Shown here one piece after another: positions 45,996 through 59,074 of a DNA stretch of 64,000 nucleotides. This stretch comes from Periconia sp. R9002. Lineage: Eukaryota; Ascomycota; Dothideomycetes; Pleosporales; Periconiaceae. The stretch lies in NCBI GenBank assembly GCA_023627715.1, contig JAMAHW010000063.1, positions 62,001 through 126,000 of the forward strand. The letters are read 5' to 3'. Under the pieces are notes generated by a model. That model was given only the letters and a program-made list of their open reading frames with translations. It was not told where the DNA came from and did not search any database. A program made the translations under genes and the position numbers. Position 1 is the stretch's first letter, and the number at the start of each line of letters is the position of its first letter.

Positions 45996-48900
45996 GGCGC
46001 CGGCCGGCAACTATGCATTGTGTTGAGCGTAGCATTCAAGCATCAGTATCGGGGACTGGCATGCATGGCATGGCGTAACGCACCTCTCCGTTTTTAGCGC
46101 ACATCGTAGGACGTAACCCCTCAGGCCGAGACTTTACCCTGTAGTGTTGGATCGCCTGCTGCTCGTTCTCATTCCTTTCGTCTTTACCACCTTCTTGCCG
46201 CTGCATTTACAATCTTCATCTGCATTTTTCTTCCCTTTTCTTCTCATGGTGGACCGTCTGTGGGACATGATTCTGTCTTGGCTTCTTCCTATGTCACGAT
46301 CCTGATGACGGCGTTGTATCTCTTCAAAGTGAAGCACTTATGCTCATTTCTCATCTTCCATTTTTAGGGTGTTCAGTGCATTTGGGGCTTTGAAAAGGAG
46401 GGCGTCGTGCTTAGGCTACTTTGGGTGCACTTCATTTTGCTATACACTCTCGCTCTGTCTCCAAGAAGACATCGCAGGCATACGTTCGTACTACATGATT
46501 TTACACAGATACCACGGTCAAAAAGATCAATGAAGCATCCGTTCCGTCTCATCGCACATGTTTGCTGGCAGAAGATGGCAGGGCTAAGCAAGCCAACAAG
46601 CCCTCCTAGACTCCTCACAGCCCAACTCTCTGACCCCCACTCTCTCTTCCTTTGACCACCAGAAAATGGTTCCTTCTCCAATTGGACATCCATCAGATAA
46701 ATTTGGTGCGACGTGGCTATGCATAGAACCCACGTTTTCACCCTCGCTTTGGAGGTGCGTAAGCGGCACAGGCCCACGCACGCTCGCTACTGCTGCCATG
46801 ATACCATTTCTACCTCCGAGCTTGCGAGTCACATACTGCACAAGAATCATCAACATGCGCAGTGACCCCACGGCTAATGGAAACGGCATTGACACCGGGG
46901 GTCCTCGGATCGGAGTGTCCGTGTACAGTTAGTTGGCATGGTGCCTTGTGCTGGAGCAGAAGCGAATGGGTAAAGAAGGAAATGGGCGCGTCGGGTATGT
47001 GCGTCATACCTAACCTGGCTGCTTAATCCACCCACCTTTGGGGCGCTGTCTGGGTGGGTGGGTGGGTGGAATGGATGAATGATACGATAGCATTCCAACT
47101 TCCTCGACGCCTGCGCATCCGTCTTCTTGATTGGCAGCTCGATGCCCTCTTCTGCATGTAGGGGAATATTTCCGCGTTCCCCTGTTGTCTCCACTCAGCG
47201 ACCCATCTGCTGTATCGGAACCAGGCATGACTTGGTGTGCTGTAAAAGAAAACGAGAAGGGGCACCTCTTTCTGACGGACGAGGCGTCGGTCGCGAACCG
47301 CCATCAATAACGGCCGCAAACTCAGCATGCCGCCTATGGCACCCTTGCCTCACACACGCCTCCACGTAATTCTGTTCGTGTCTCACATATCCGGCACACA
47401 ACACGGGAGATGCACAAGCTCAGAGCGAGCAGATCTTCAAACCGGAACATGGCTGCTGTCCACGACCCACCACTCAACACGCTTTCGTCTATGTATGCCG
47501 CCGATCTTCTAGCCCCCAAGGCCGACCAGTGGAAGGACTTTCAACCTTCGCCTTACCAGTATTATGGCGTGGGGCAAAACGTCTTTGCAAATGTTTGTGA
47601 GTTCGGAGCCCTGTCGTCTCCTCATGCAGGTGGCTCGAGAAAAGGGCACGCATGGCGACCAACCCAAGATGATGGCAGCCCATGAGAGGTAGCCTGAGGC
47701 ACAAAAGGCAACACGATCACAACATCGGTTGCTAAGGGACCTTGACGTGGGTAATGTCCGCACAAAGCAATGTGTGTTTTAGCGAGGTAGGGCAGGGCAG
47801 GGCAGGGGCGCGGCAAGCAAAATAGTTGCAGGGAATACACTGATACGAATTAGTGCTTATGTTATAGGGTGCTACGGTGTGTTCCTTCCCGCCTTTACCC
47901 CTGCCTCTCTGCCTAACTTCCTTCAGCCTGTTCGGAGGCTTCGCCTCCACCCTCGGGACATTCCAATCTACTGTAGTCTACACCCGCAAACTCAGTCGTG
48001 TACAGCCTACTACAACACTTCGCGTCCTAGACAACAATAACAACAGTAAGCTTAAGCCTTACCTACCTCGGCAGCGTACCGGATTCCAAAATACAAATCA
48101 CCTCCAAAACGATCTTAACATCCTCAATCACCCATCCCACCCTGTCTTTTCGGCCCCTAATTCACTGTCAAAGAGTCAATGAGAGGTAAAGCATTAAACA
48201 AAATCCTCCTCGACACACCTCTACCAATCAAACCTGACTCCCCAACCTCGGTCCAAACAAAGACCGAAAGGTAAATGACGACCACGACCGCAGCCGTTGT
48301 CTTTTCGCTTCGTACATACCTACTACATTCGTTGCTCATTGGTCGGGAACCACCTTCCTTTTTGTCCTCCACCACCCCTTTCCCCCCACCGCCCGCGCGT
48401 GTATGCACGTATACAAGGTGTATATCCCACGCCTAACTGTTACTGATGCTGCTGCAGATAGAGGAATGGAATGCATGTAGAGAGATATACAGTACAAGCA
48501 TCGTGAGTAAATATACCCTTGCTCAACTCACATGTGACAACTACGTACATGAATGAATCCTTCCGGATCGAAAACGTAGCGACATCGCTACATTTACACT
48601 GGCGGTGGGGGTAGTATGTTACTTCCTGCGCGTAAGGCTGACCCACTACTCGCTCTCAAAGGGAAGAGGAGAAGAGGCAGTGATACTGTTTCCTTACTCT
48701 CTCACCAAACGCAGCGCCACGCGTATTTTATCAATGCTGCCTGTAGCGAGAAAAAAAACTAGCAGACTATATCATGCTTGATAATCTGCTTCTGTCACCT
48801 ACGTACAGAACGACTTCCATTGTTCTAGGGCTTTTTTCCTCCTATAAATTTGCGTGCTACTGCATTTTCAAGTTACCGGTATGACAAGAGCTGGCAACCC

Positions 48901-51900
48901 AAATCAATAACTGAACAATGAAATGGCGGTTAAAAAAAAGCACATCCTCGATTCGGGTTTGAGGTTGCAAGATGGAAAAGCATAGGATGCAGGGGTCAAA
49001 ACGGGTTGTGTGGAAGTGCCCCATGGAGTGTAGGTATTACATACGCTATGGTAATATAGCATAGTAATAGATACGTGAATAGTACCGAAGTATTACCTAG
49101 GCTGTCTCTGCCTAGACAAAGCAGATGATATAAAAAGTCACATGAAACCGGTGGACGAAACGCGAGTACATCATTGATACGATATAAGAGGCACATAAGC
49201 TTATATTTAACGCTCGTTTTGGAGAAGCCACAGTTGGAAGAGTGGTTCGTTGATAACCATCTTGTTTGAACGGTTCGTCGCTCTACAGTTACTAGTTTCC
49301 TGCCGCTTGCCAAGTGCTTACCTTAGGATGATTGGTTTCCCAGGTAGGATTCTGTCACCTGAGCAAGGACATGGGTGTGAATGTATGTATGCAATATCAA
49401 TCGTGTGCCCAACTATAATACGTATGATACAATCTTGATGCGTTCTCAGAATCGCTATCCATGTTATCGATGCACATCCTCGCATCAACTTTTGATGGAC
49501 GCAAGCAACAGTATCGAGAGATTTTCATTTTCCAAACAGACTAAACCTACCTACCACCAATCACTACCACCTTTTCTCATATTTCATGTATTAAGAGTCT
49601 GAGCTGTCCATACCCCACTTTTCACATATATTGGAGATGATATGGCAGACGCACGTAGTGCAGTAGTGAGGTCACACAGACACAATCGTACTTGCCGCTT
49701 GCTGTCAAAAGCAAGACACGGTCCGATCCGAGACGACAGGCCCTGATATGCAGGCCTGATTCCAAGGAACATGCGCAACTGAGACAGTACGTCTTCGTGA
49801 TTGGCATTACATTTCAGTCTAAGGTGTAGGTTGAGAGCAGGGACCTAGGAATCGTATTGACTTCATCAATTCATGGGGATGGGCAGGGTATATGTTCTGT
49901 GCAGATTGTAAACGCAGAGAAGTCCAATCCACAAAGAACAACCTTGGAATCAATCAATCAAGCAACTGTCACATGACAGGGCTCACACCCACATAGAATC
50001 AGACGCACGGTGACAGCTGGCAGGCATGCGTCCAACTCATCCTGATTTTCTTATGTCCAATCTATCACTTATACGAGGTAGGCCTTTTTGCGAAGTGGAG
50101 AAAGAATCATGCAGATCGATCTCATGTCTGACCCTCCACATTTTTGTCCGTCTCAGCAAACCCGTATTCTTAGTAGCAACAATCAGCCAAGACCGAAAAC
50201 ACTTACTCAACAACATCATCCAGCATAGACCCTGTAAAAAAACAGTCAACAAGCGACCCATTCCTCCAGCCTTACACAGTAAGCTTTTGGGAAGTGATGT
50301 GCACCAAGCTAAAGTATCGCTCAGATCACGACGACAACGCCCGGCTTACTGCAGTCATCTTTTAGCGGTTCCCCGGTCACGCTATGTCGCTATTATCTAC
50401 ATGTACCACTCGCGATGGCGGTCTTGGGTCATCAGCAATCCATCCATCGATCAGTTGATCAATCTCCGCTCTCCTCGATAGTGCCAAGTAAGCAAATTCA
50501 CGCCCTCCATGCGCAGAGACTGGTCTGGTCGTCATCCGGTTTACCAGTTTCTGGAGGCAATTCTCACTCCTTTCACCAAATGACACGGCTCTTTCTTACT
50601 CTTTGCTGACGGGGTCCGCAAGCCCCCTCTCCTCTAGTCGGAATTTTGCGTACGGCGTAGTCATATACAAAGTTTGTGCACACACCGCTCATCACCCATG
50701 TACAATGTCTCAAGAAGAGCAAAACGAGTAGTAATCGCTGGCCACCTCACAAATGGTTTTTGTCTTCGGCTGATGAGTGATATCTCCGACGTTGTGGTCG
50801 TTTATTTACTGCTGATGGTTTAGCGGGAGGAGGCACGGCATATGGTACAGTCGCCAGTCATCAGTATGATACTCTGCAATGAGATAAAGGGAGTCATAGT
50901 GCAGATAAAGAAGAAGAAGGGAAAAAATCTCACTCAAAGACCGCAAGCCACGTTTCTGGTTTCGGGAATCCGTGCGTCTCTTCCGAACGAAGACATTTGA
51001 ATTGGTCGAACGTTACAAAACAAGAGCGAAGAACGTACTACTACTCCCAACCTAATCCCATACAGCAAGATCCCACGTCTTTTCCATAGACAAAACACAA
51101 CGCAGCAAATCTACATCCCTGCTTTCACATCCCGCTCCTCTCTGGCTCTACACTCGGCCGTCCGTCAGCGAAGCTCGTCCCCAATCCCACACCAAGTAAG
51201 ACAAACGGCTTCTACGCCATCCGCCATCCGCGAGCCGCCCTGTTTATCGCACTTCGAGCATCCTCCCGCCCCCTCCCGCCCCCAGCCATCAATGCACCCC
51301 GCGACTCTCTCGCAAAAGGTTCCCATTCCTCATTTCTCTGCATCAGCACGGAGGAGGTGCTTTCGACAAGGATGATGAATAATGAGCAGGCGGAAGCGGG
51401 GGGGAGTAAGCAGCGCCGCCGGTGTCTGACATACATGTTGTCCCAGTGTGCCTCTACACAAAGAGCATGGGTGATACGACCGGAGGGGAGATTGCAACAA
51501 ACCCTTCCTAGTCGTCATACATACTATATATACGTACGTATATGTACTAGGCAAGTGTTTTTTTTTGTGCGCGCCGGCGCCCCGCGAGGAGGGGGAAGGG
51601 GGGTTGTTTGGATGATAAGCAGTAAAGGTTACATTGTCTTGGCAATGTTACTACATACCGTTTCCCCCTTCACCGCTGTTGCAGCGTTGGATCTACAGCA
51701 TATGCCATGCAAGTGGACATGTATGGGCACTTGTCGAAGTGAGGGCTTGCTCCTATGACCTGTGCTTTGGCAGGGGCGCAGCATACACAGTGAGCGGGGG
51801 AAGTGGAAATGGAAAAGTCATCACATCTGCAGCTACCGTTCGGAAGTGCGAATCCACTCCGGTGAAAAGTGCGGGAAGTAGGTAGTCATACATTAGCGGC

Positions 51901-52390
51901 TTGATGATGGTATGATTGTGGTTTGGCGCGCAATCGCATCGATGTTGCGATATCATTTAGGGTTAATGGTAAATTTGAACAAGTAGGACCGGGGGGAACT
52001 AGCTACTTCTGCAGGGGATTCCGTAGGAAAGAGTAAATGCGCAAAGAGAGAAGCAAGTGTGGGTAAGGGACAATGGTATGTGTCTGTGTGAAAGCAAACG
52101 CGGCCCGGTACCAAACCCCCAGACCCTTCTGCAACATCGCAGCACAGTGCTCCGGTTCCTTGGTGATCTGTGATGTGCTTCCGAGTCTATGCAACAGCTG
52201 TACGAGACGTAGGATGCTAAGGATGGCGGGAGCTATCCGAAGAGGCCATAGCTCAAGTGCGTGTCGCACGGTAAAATGCTAAGTGCGAATATCTAGAGCA
52301 TCAGCACTCGGCCTAGATCCAGTCGGAAGCAATTATCTTTCGAAAACAGCATCGTTGGACTTGCTGACCGGAACGAGTTTGATGACGGGC
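45996..52390. other. 6.4-kb gene-poor interval between converging genes
   Basis: No reading frame on either strand longer than about 160 codons, and none with a recognisable domain or plausible splice-joined neighbour. The flanking genes (C2H2, +; VFA1, -) both end here, so the space is not needed as their promoter. Composition is mixed: GGTG/CACC-rich at 47.03-47.07 kb, AT-rich around 48.7-50 kb, a CCTCCCGCCCC block at 51.25-51.29 kb. I looked for tRNA-like T-loop words and paired arms and saw none. It could hold long non-coding RNA, a decayed element or an orphan gene. Confidence 0.5.
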
Positions 52391-53188
52391 CTATGGAAGG
52401 TTACTTGGTGGAGAGGGGAAATTGGATGGGTTGCTGAGCCGTTCCCGATTGCGCTTTGCGAGCTCCGCGTTGCGAATTCGGTCCAATCGCATTTGATAGA
52501 AGTTTCTGAGCGAGTTGATCAAGATGGTTAGTCCTGCGACATGCATGTGCGAGGTTGTAGTGCAAAATGATTTCACGGTACGTACTTTTGAAGCGTGAAT
52601 ATTCGAGATCCCAGTTCGGTTTGACTTTGTTCCTTGGATTGCGATAATTCTTTGATCTGCCATGCGTGTAAGCCAATAAATTGTTATTTTAGAAGATTGT
52701 GGAATGAAGGAAATTGTGAGGCTGTACTTTGTCATCTTTCTTTTTCGCGTCGTCTTTATCCTGCTCTTCCTCAGATTTCTTGGTCTCGTCTTCCTCCTCC
52801 TTATCCTTTTTCTTATCTTTATCTTTCTCCTTCTGTTTCTCCTTACGCTTCTCACGCTTTAACCTCTGCTTTTCCTCGTACTCTTTCTTCACATTCTCGA
52901 TTTCCCGATCAAGTTCTTCTTTCTTCTTGCGCGCTGCTGCCGCGGCTGCCTCATCTGCATCGGGGCGACAGAACCCCCGATCGGAGAGATGGCCGGTACA
53001 AATATAGAAGAAGTCCTATAAAGTATCAGTATACAGAACATACTGCCTAAGCTTTGCCAAGGAGGAATGTGCATTACTTTGTTATCAGGAGTTATCAATA
53101 CACTCTCTGTGGGCTTGTAGCATATCCAACACGCCTTCTTGGCATTCTCCGCAACTTTGCGGTGATGCCAAATGTTTTGAAGAGACAT
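52391..53188 (-). CDS. VFA1: Vps4-associated protein 1
   Basis: Four exons: 53188-53078, 53015-52728, 52656-52586, 52505-52391; 194 residues. The N-terminal zinc-finger-like module ACWICYKPTESVLITPDNKD joins across intron 1 to FFYICTGHLSDRGFC, the Vfa1 signature with its CxxC and C..H..C ligands. A long basic/acidic coiled-coil follows (RKKKELDREIENVKKEYEEK, then Lys/Glu/Asp repeats). The C-terminus RIFTLQKNFYQMRLDRIRN, RERLSNP completes the family pattern. In yeast Vfa1 binds the AAA ATPase Vps4 and stimulates its disassembly of ESCRT-III at endosomes. The last intron has two possible acceptors: 52506 gives the family tail, while 52534 leads into a different frame (stop at 52401). The gene diverges from the TatD gene. 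Confidence 0.92.
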
Positions 53189-53791
53189 GATGACCCAGAT
53201 GCTTCCGCTCCGTAGAGACTTTTCCCGGTAGGTACTGAACTGTAGCGGTTTGTTCCAAGCTTTGGGCACCGTGCTTGAGGTGACGATATCAGTCTCCCAC
53301 TAGTGGTTCTGCACACCTAACACGGGTGCTTTTTCACTTGATCGATTTCTACCCGAGTCCTATAGTTTAAAGGGGCGAGATTAATGCTCGTTGATCGTTC
53401 AGTCAGTGGGGATTAACTTTTAAGTGTCTTGGAGTTGATCGAAGTGGCGCATGAGGCTCGTGAACTAATTCAAAACGAGACTAGCTTCTACGAGAGCTTC
53501 TCGAACTTCGATGACTGCACCACGCCATGTTTCTACATCAGATATCCCATGTTTCCGGCTTCTGTTTCACGAGGCATAAGACGTATAGCGGTAAATCGTG
53601 CAAACTGTCCTAACGCTGCAAACGCCGCTCTTCTGGCCATCAAGTGGCCGCCACTGACATTCAATCTCTTTTCCCGTATGCAATCATGCCGCTTTGTGTT
53701 TTATGTACCAATGCACTCAAGTGCTTTGACGCTAATTCCGGTATTAGAACATTCACTCAACAGCCCTCAAAAGATCTCACATATCTCGAAT
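53189..53791. other. Divergent promoter, VFA1 / TatD-type nuclease
   Basis: 603 bases between opposite start codons. An open frame crosses it on the + strand but has no domain. No strong element recognised. Confidence 0.45.
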
Positions 53792-55295
53792 ATGGCCGGA
53801 GAATCTAGCCCATTGCGCTACATTGATGTTGGTTCGCGATGCCTCCCACGCTCATTGCTCAATCTAATCAACAAATTAGATTGGTATAAACTTCACTGAT
53901 CCTATATTCCGCGGCGAGTATCACGGAAAGCAACGTCATGAAGACGATTTCGAGGATGTGATCCAGCGCGCTCTTGATGCCGGATGCAAGAAATTCATGG
54001 TTACAGGATCCGATCTCAAGGAGTCGCAGCACGCTGTCGAAATAGCGAAAGCACACAGTAAGTTTTCCACAATTTCCATTAAGGGGAGACTTACAATTGT
54101 CTTCTTCACTGATTTCTTAAAAATGAATCAACATCGAAAGTTTTGCGTATCGCCTAGCCTCAGTTCTTTGCATATGTCCACGCTCCGACCTCTCCTATCC
54201 AACCTTCAAAAGCTATTCGTCGGTCAATTTTGCTCTACGCTAACATATGCAGCTGGTCTCTGCTACGCAACCATAGGTGTACACCCTTGCTCAGCGAAAC
54301 TCTTTGATGAATATCCAGGTGGACCATCAGCTCTACTTACGGCACTCAAAGATCTTGCACTCTCTTCGAAAGCTTCCGGAACTGCTGTAGCCTTTGGAGA
54401 AATTGGTAAGATTCTCCAATATTTTCGATTTCCTTCGCTAACAGTAGGGAAATTCAGGTCTCGACTATGACCGTCTCTACCTGACTCCCAAGGATCAACA
54501 GCTCAAGTATTTCGAAGCCCAACTCTCCATCGCCGTAGAGGTCCAGTTACCGCTGTTCTTGCACTCGCGCGCTGCGGCTGAGGATTTTGAGCGGTTGCTA
54601 GGGGCACGCTTGGACGAGTTGCCTAAACGAGGGTTGGTGCACAGCTTCACTGGGACCATTGAAGAGATGCAAAGGCTAGTAGAGCTTGGGTTTGATATCG
54701 GCATCAACGGATGCAGCATGAAGAGTAAATTACCACCCCTCCTCTCCACCCCATGTTCTGCACTATTTTCATTCAAATGCCCTCCTTCATCCACACTTAC
54801 CTTGCAAATGTAATCCCGAGCGACATTTCAAATCACGTATACTAATCACGCCCGAACGACCAACAGCCGAGGAAAACATCTCGGTAGTCCGTGCCGTACC
54901 CCTCTCCAGCATCCAAATTGAGACCGATGGGCCCTGGTGCGAAATGCGTCCGTCGCACGCCTCAGCCGCGTACCTCAAAGACGCACCCCCACTCCCCAAA
55001 GCCGTCAAGAAGGAAAAATTCGTCAAAGGTGCCATGGTTAAGGGTCGCAACGAACCGGCCACGATCCCACATGTCGCGTATGCCATTGCGGGCATCAAGG
55101 GTGTTAGTGTGGAAGAGGTTTGCGATGCGTAAGTACCTTTTTCCCACTATTAGTCTTTAACCCTCTTTTTCTGGGTCACAAGAAAATGATTATGTGAGAG
55201 TATAATTGGAGAAGCTGACTTTGGTTATGATTGTTTCCAGAGCTTGGAAGAATTCCATCAAGATGTTTGGGTTGGGTGAGAAAATTGAGGAGTGA
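53792..55295 (+). CDS. TatD-family metal-dependent deoxyribonuclease
   Basis: Six exons: 53792-53827, 53880-54057, 54253-54405, 54458-54724, 54867-55128, 55241-55295; 316 residues. Exon 1 is only 36 bases (MAGESSPLRYID) and uses a weak GTTGGT donor; the join gives RYIDIGINFTDPIFRGEY, exactly the eukaryotic TatD opening. Later motifs: YATIGVHPC, AFGEIGLDYDRL (across intron 3, with the metal-ligand Glu), QLPLFLHSR, LVHSFTGT, INGCSMKTEEN (across intron 4), IQIETDGPWCEM with the final Asp, and IAGIKGVSVEEV. The metal-binding His, Glu and Asp set is complete. TatD enzymes are TIM-barrel 3'-5' exonucleases of the amidohydrolase superfamily, linked to DNA repair and apoptotic DNA breakdown. Intron 2 (195 bases) is long. 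Confidence 0.94.
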
Positions 55296-56098
55296 AGGTG
55301 GCTAGGAATTCCCAAATGTGTGTTTGGCTTGGACAGCTTGTGCAATATGAGAGGGCCTGCACGATCCACCATATAGACAAGTAGAAGACGAGAATTACGA
55401 GTCGACCATCTTACATTTATGTAACTGGTGGTTGACTTTGGGGGGAGATGATCACGCCACCATCCAACCAACAAGCATAGAGTGGGAGTATTTTTGTTTC
55501 CAATTATCTGCTTTTTCTAATATAGAGAAACATCACATTCCAAGGAAAGCGATAAACCAGGTTTACGTCACAGCTCATTCGATTGTTAGAGTGAAGGGAC
55601 GAACACATATAATTAGACCCATGCAAGCAAAAGGTATAAGGCACTGAACCTCCCAAACCCCTTTCCAATACAAGCACATATATCTATCATACATCAAAAC
55701 ATCATAACATCTTGCTTGAACAAGGCTCATATACAATCAATCCATCGCTACACCACAGCCAACATTGCTGTTCTCTGAGCTTATATCTCTCCTTCCGCTC
55801 TCCAAAATTATGTCCTCGCAACATCCTTAAATGCCAGGACTAAGAGAGAGAACACAAAATAAAGCAATGATATCCCTTTACAGAAGAAGTCTCCCATTGA
55901 ACACCTGTTGATGATGCAGCAGTATGAACAACCAGACCGTATATTAACGAAAGTGAGACCTAGCCAACACCTTCGCTAACATATTGCAATCAAAGACGCG
56001 ACCGAAAATGGGACGAGATGAATCTTACCATCATCATGTAATTAACAAGTGGTGGTATATGTTGAGTAGCGAACAGCATACTAATATACTGCTTCGAG
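55296..56098. other. Convergent 3' intergenic region, TatD / SOG2
   Basis: 803 bases, AT-rich, 3' flanks of both genes. No further feature seen. Confidence 0.5.
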
Positions 56099-59074
56099 TC
56101 ATATGCGCCGGGCTGTTTGACTCAAGTACCTGTCGGCCCGCTCATTAAAACTTATCGTATTTGTTGGCGCAACACCAAGGAGGTTGGGTGTATTGGGGTT
56201 GAGGTTAGGAACAGTTGCCTGTGCAGCAGCCCCCAATGCTGCGCTGAGCGGTGTTGCGGGCACTGGTGTGATATAACCACCCGAACCCTGCGACCCTAGA
56301 CTCGTTGCAGTGTAGGGCTGGGAGAAAGCCGATGAAACCGAAGTAATGGATGTGTTGATAGGGCCAGGAAATGAAGAACCTCCGCCATACGACATGGTGG
56401 GCTTGCTGAGGAACTTTGGTGGTTGAGTCCTGGAGGTAAAAGAGGAAAGCGAAGATACAATTCCGGTGCTGCTGGAGGTCAGATGTGACCAAGGAGAATC
56501 GCTAATAGCGACACTGGCGTCTTTGACGGTTTTATGAAGGGGTTTCATAAGTTGTTTGACTTCTGAACTCAAAAGCCTCATATCCCGACCTTGTCCAGAA
56601 ACTGCAGCTGCTAGTTCGCCCCATGACTGGAAACAATTAGTCTGAGTTCAACGTAGTATGATACCCCGATAGATGCTTACCTTGATGAATCCCATGCACT
56701 GCTGCCAAAATTCAGGTTGGTCACGGGAATCGCTATCACCTAGCTGCATCCGGTTCAAACGCTCATACAACGGAGCAGAGGTCTGTTGCACATCGTAACT
56801 TTTCTCGATCAAACCGGCTAGAGCCTTGAGTCGAGGATGCTCGGAATCAAAGTCTTTCCGCATTTGGTCGTAGGTGAGTTTCAGAGTCGCCAGAATTCGT
56901 GGAATGGATGCCTGGCAGTTCTCACATGCCGTTCTGACTTTTGAGTAGATTCTTTCGAATTGGGCATCGTCGTCTGCTTCTTCAAAGGTACTGGTCAAAG
57001 TGTTCGTCCGGGACATAGCAGTGGCTAAGGTCGAGAATGATTCACCAGAACGGGGGGTAGCACTCGTCATGCTCGTCATGGTATTCGTCCTACTGCTGTC
57101 ATTGCTGTGCAGTATCACAGGCGGGGGTACCTGGTAGCCGCCATGTCTCTGAGGTGGCGACATTTGATGATACTTGCGTGTTTTCAAGGGTGGGCGAGAT
57201 CGGACTGCAGTTGCATTGTCGATGTTGTTCGATATGCGAGATATCGTATTTGTATCTCTGAACTCATCCCGAAATTCTGCGCGAAGTATCTGGCATGCGT
57301 TCCTCATTTCGATTAGACTACTTTGTTGAAGAAATAGAAAGGAGCGAACGATTCGCGGATCAGCGTTTGCGGTGATTTCAATCCGGTTTTCGGCAATCGA
57401 AAGGCTGATAGCGAGGAAAGAATCGAGGCATCTCACGGCGTATTGATATATAGATTTTGAAAGTTTTTGGGCATCGTCTTCTTCTTCCTCGGCAAGATTA
57501 TCAAAGCGGAGAAGAATCTCGCTCAAAGCCCGCACATTCAGATAAGTGGATGAATAACGACGATAAAAATCCTCTTTCCGTCGCAAGTCCTCTTTCGTTC
57601 GAGCAGTACGTTTCATAGAGCGCATCATGTGCGATATAGGATCATGCAGCTGGGAGATGGCGTATAGAAAGTTCCTGGAAGCTTCCACGACAATATCCGG
57701 TGCCTGGGATCCTCGCTTGTTCTCACGAACATCGGACAGTGGCCGGTTAGCAAGAGGTCGCACCGTGCCGCTATCGCCATAACCCATGGCAGTAGCCGGT
57801 CCTGATATGCCGTTGGTACCATTGTTGCTGGTGTACGGATATCCCTGGCTGAATCCGCGGAAATGGCTTATTCGTTTGTGTTCATCCACCGAACCCAGTT
57901 CTGAGCCTTTGCCAGCATGAAATCCCGTGCGCTTCAGCCTAAGACTACCGGAGCCACTACCATCACTTTGGCTTCGATTTCTCTCGTTTATACCATTTGT
58001 CAGGATCAGCGGGGGAATATTCGGCGGCCTGCGAGAGAGTCCGTTTGTCTGAGAGGCGACTCTATAATGTGATCGGGTTGGAATAGGTGGAGCCACGCCT
58101 GGAGAACCTGCACGACTTTTTTCAAACCCCTCGACGCTTCCAATGCTGGGATTGGGCTTCACGGGAAATCTGCCACCATTGGTTCGTCGTGAAGGGCGCG
58201 GGGTCTCTGGGTTAGTTTCAGACCAGCTACAGATGGTCAGCATAAAAATCTGGCGTTGATGGTTAAGTGCACAAACCTCTCATCGCTAGAAGACTCTATC
58301 TTGAGGCGCTCGAGTTCCACGCGCTGCTTTTCTTTATTGAGATATTGACGCATAAATTTCTTCACTTGGGTTGCAATGACGGCATCCCGCTCGTTGTCAT
58401 TGGCAGGCAAAGGAGCTTTTGTGTTGAGAGTATAGATTTCTGGTGGAGGAAAAGTTAGGGGGTTGCCGTCGAGCTTCAACACTTGTAAACTATTTATCTC
58501 TCCAAGACAAGCAGGCAGAACTTCAATTTTATTCTTTGCAATCGCCAGAACTTTGAGTGAGGTCAAGTTGGCAATTTTCTGAGGGATGGTTTTGATTCTG
58601 TTCCTGCTCACGTCAAGAATCTCCAAGGAGGTCATCTGTAGAATGGCATCGGGAATCTCGCGCATGGAATTGTAACGAACATTGAGGTAACGGAGACGTT
58701 TGCACTCTATGAGACGGCTGGGTAGGGTAGTGAGGAGGTTATGGGAGAGCGCAAGCCTGGAAGGATTTAGCATGTGTAGGTCGAGGAAGCAAGGGAGAGA
58801 ATGAAGCAAGGAGAGATGGATGCAAGGGGAAGGGTGTAAAGCAGGCTTACCTCTCAATCTCAAGGCGGATAACATCAATGACCTCGTCTGGCAAATGAGC
58901 AATGCCCTTGTGGCCGAGGTCAATGGTGATGCCAGGCTGGTTCTGAAGCTGCTCGCGGGCAGCGGTCGGGTCGGCGGCTTGGGCACGCTTGCTAATGTCT
59001 TCGCGAGACTGGGTGAAGGCGGCCTTTGCGAGGGCGACGACCTCGTCGTCGGCCCTTCCAACGTCGTTACTCAT
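56099..59074 (-). CDS. SOG2: RAM-pathway leucine-rich-repeat protein Sog2
   Basis: Four exons: 59074-58851, 58756-58277, 58226-56681, 56626-56099; 925 residues. The first ~50 residues (MSNDVGRADDEVVALAKAAF) lead into leucine-rich repeats (about 50-200), for example LALSHNLLTTLPSRLIEC and LEILDVSRNRIKTIPQKI. After a helical link (VKKFMRQYLNKEKQRVELER) comes a long disordered span. The Sog2 helical domain follows: RNFLYAISQLHDPISHMMRS, RTKEDLRRKEDFYRRYSST, and SIYQYAVRCLDSFLAISLSI. The C-terminus is Ser/Gly/Pro-rich. Sog2 is a core component of the RAM network (Cbk1/COT-1, Mob2, Kic1, Hym1, Tao3), controlling polarity and cell separation, probably by linking Kic1 to Hym1 near the cortex. Intron 2 uses a GTTTGT donor. 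The gene diverges from the unknown gene at 60.3 kb. Confidence 0.94.
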
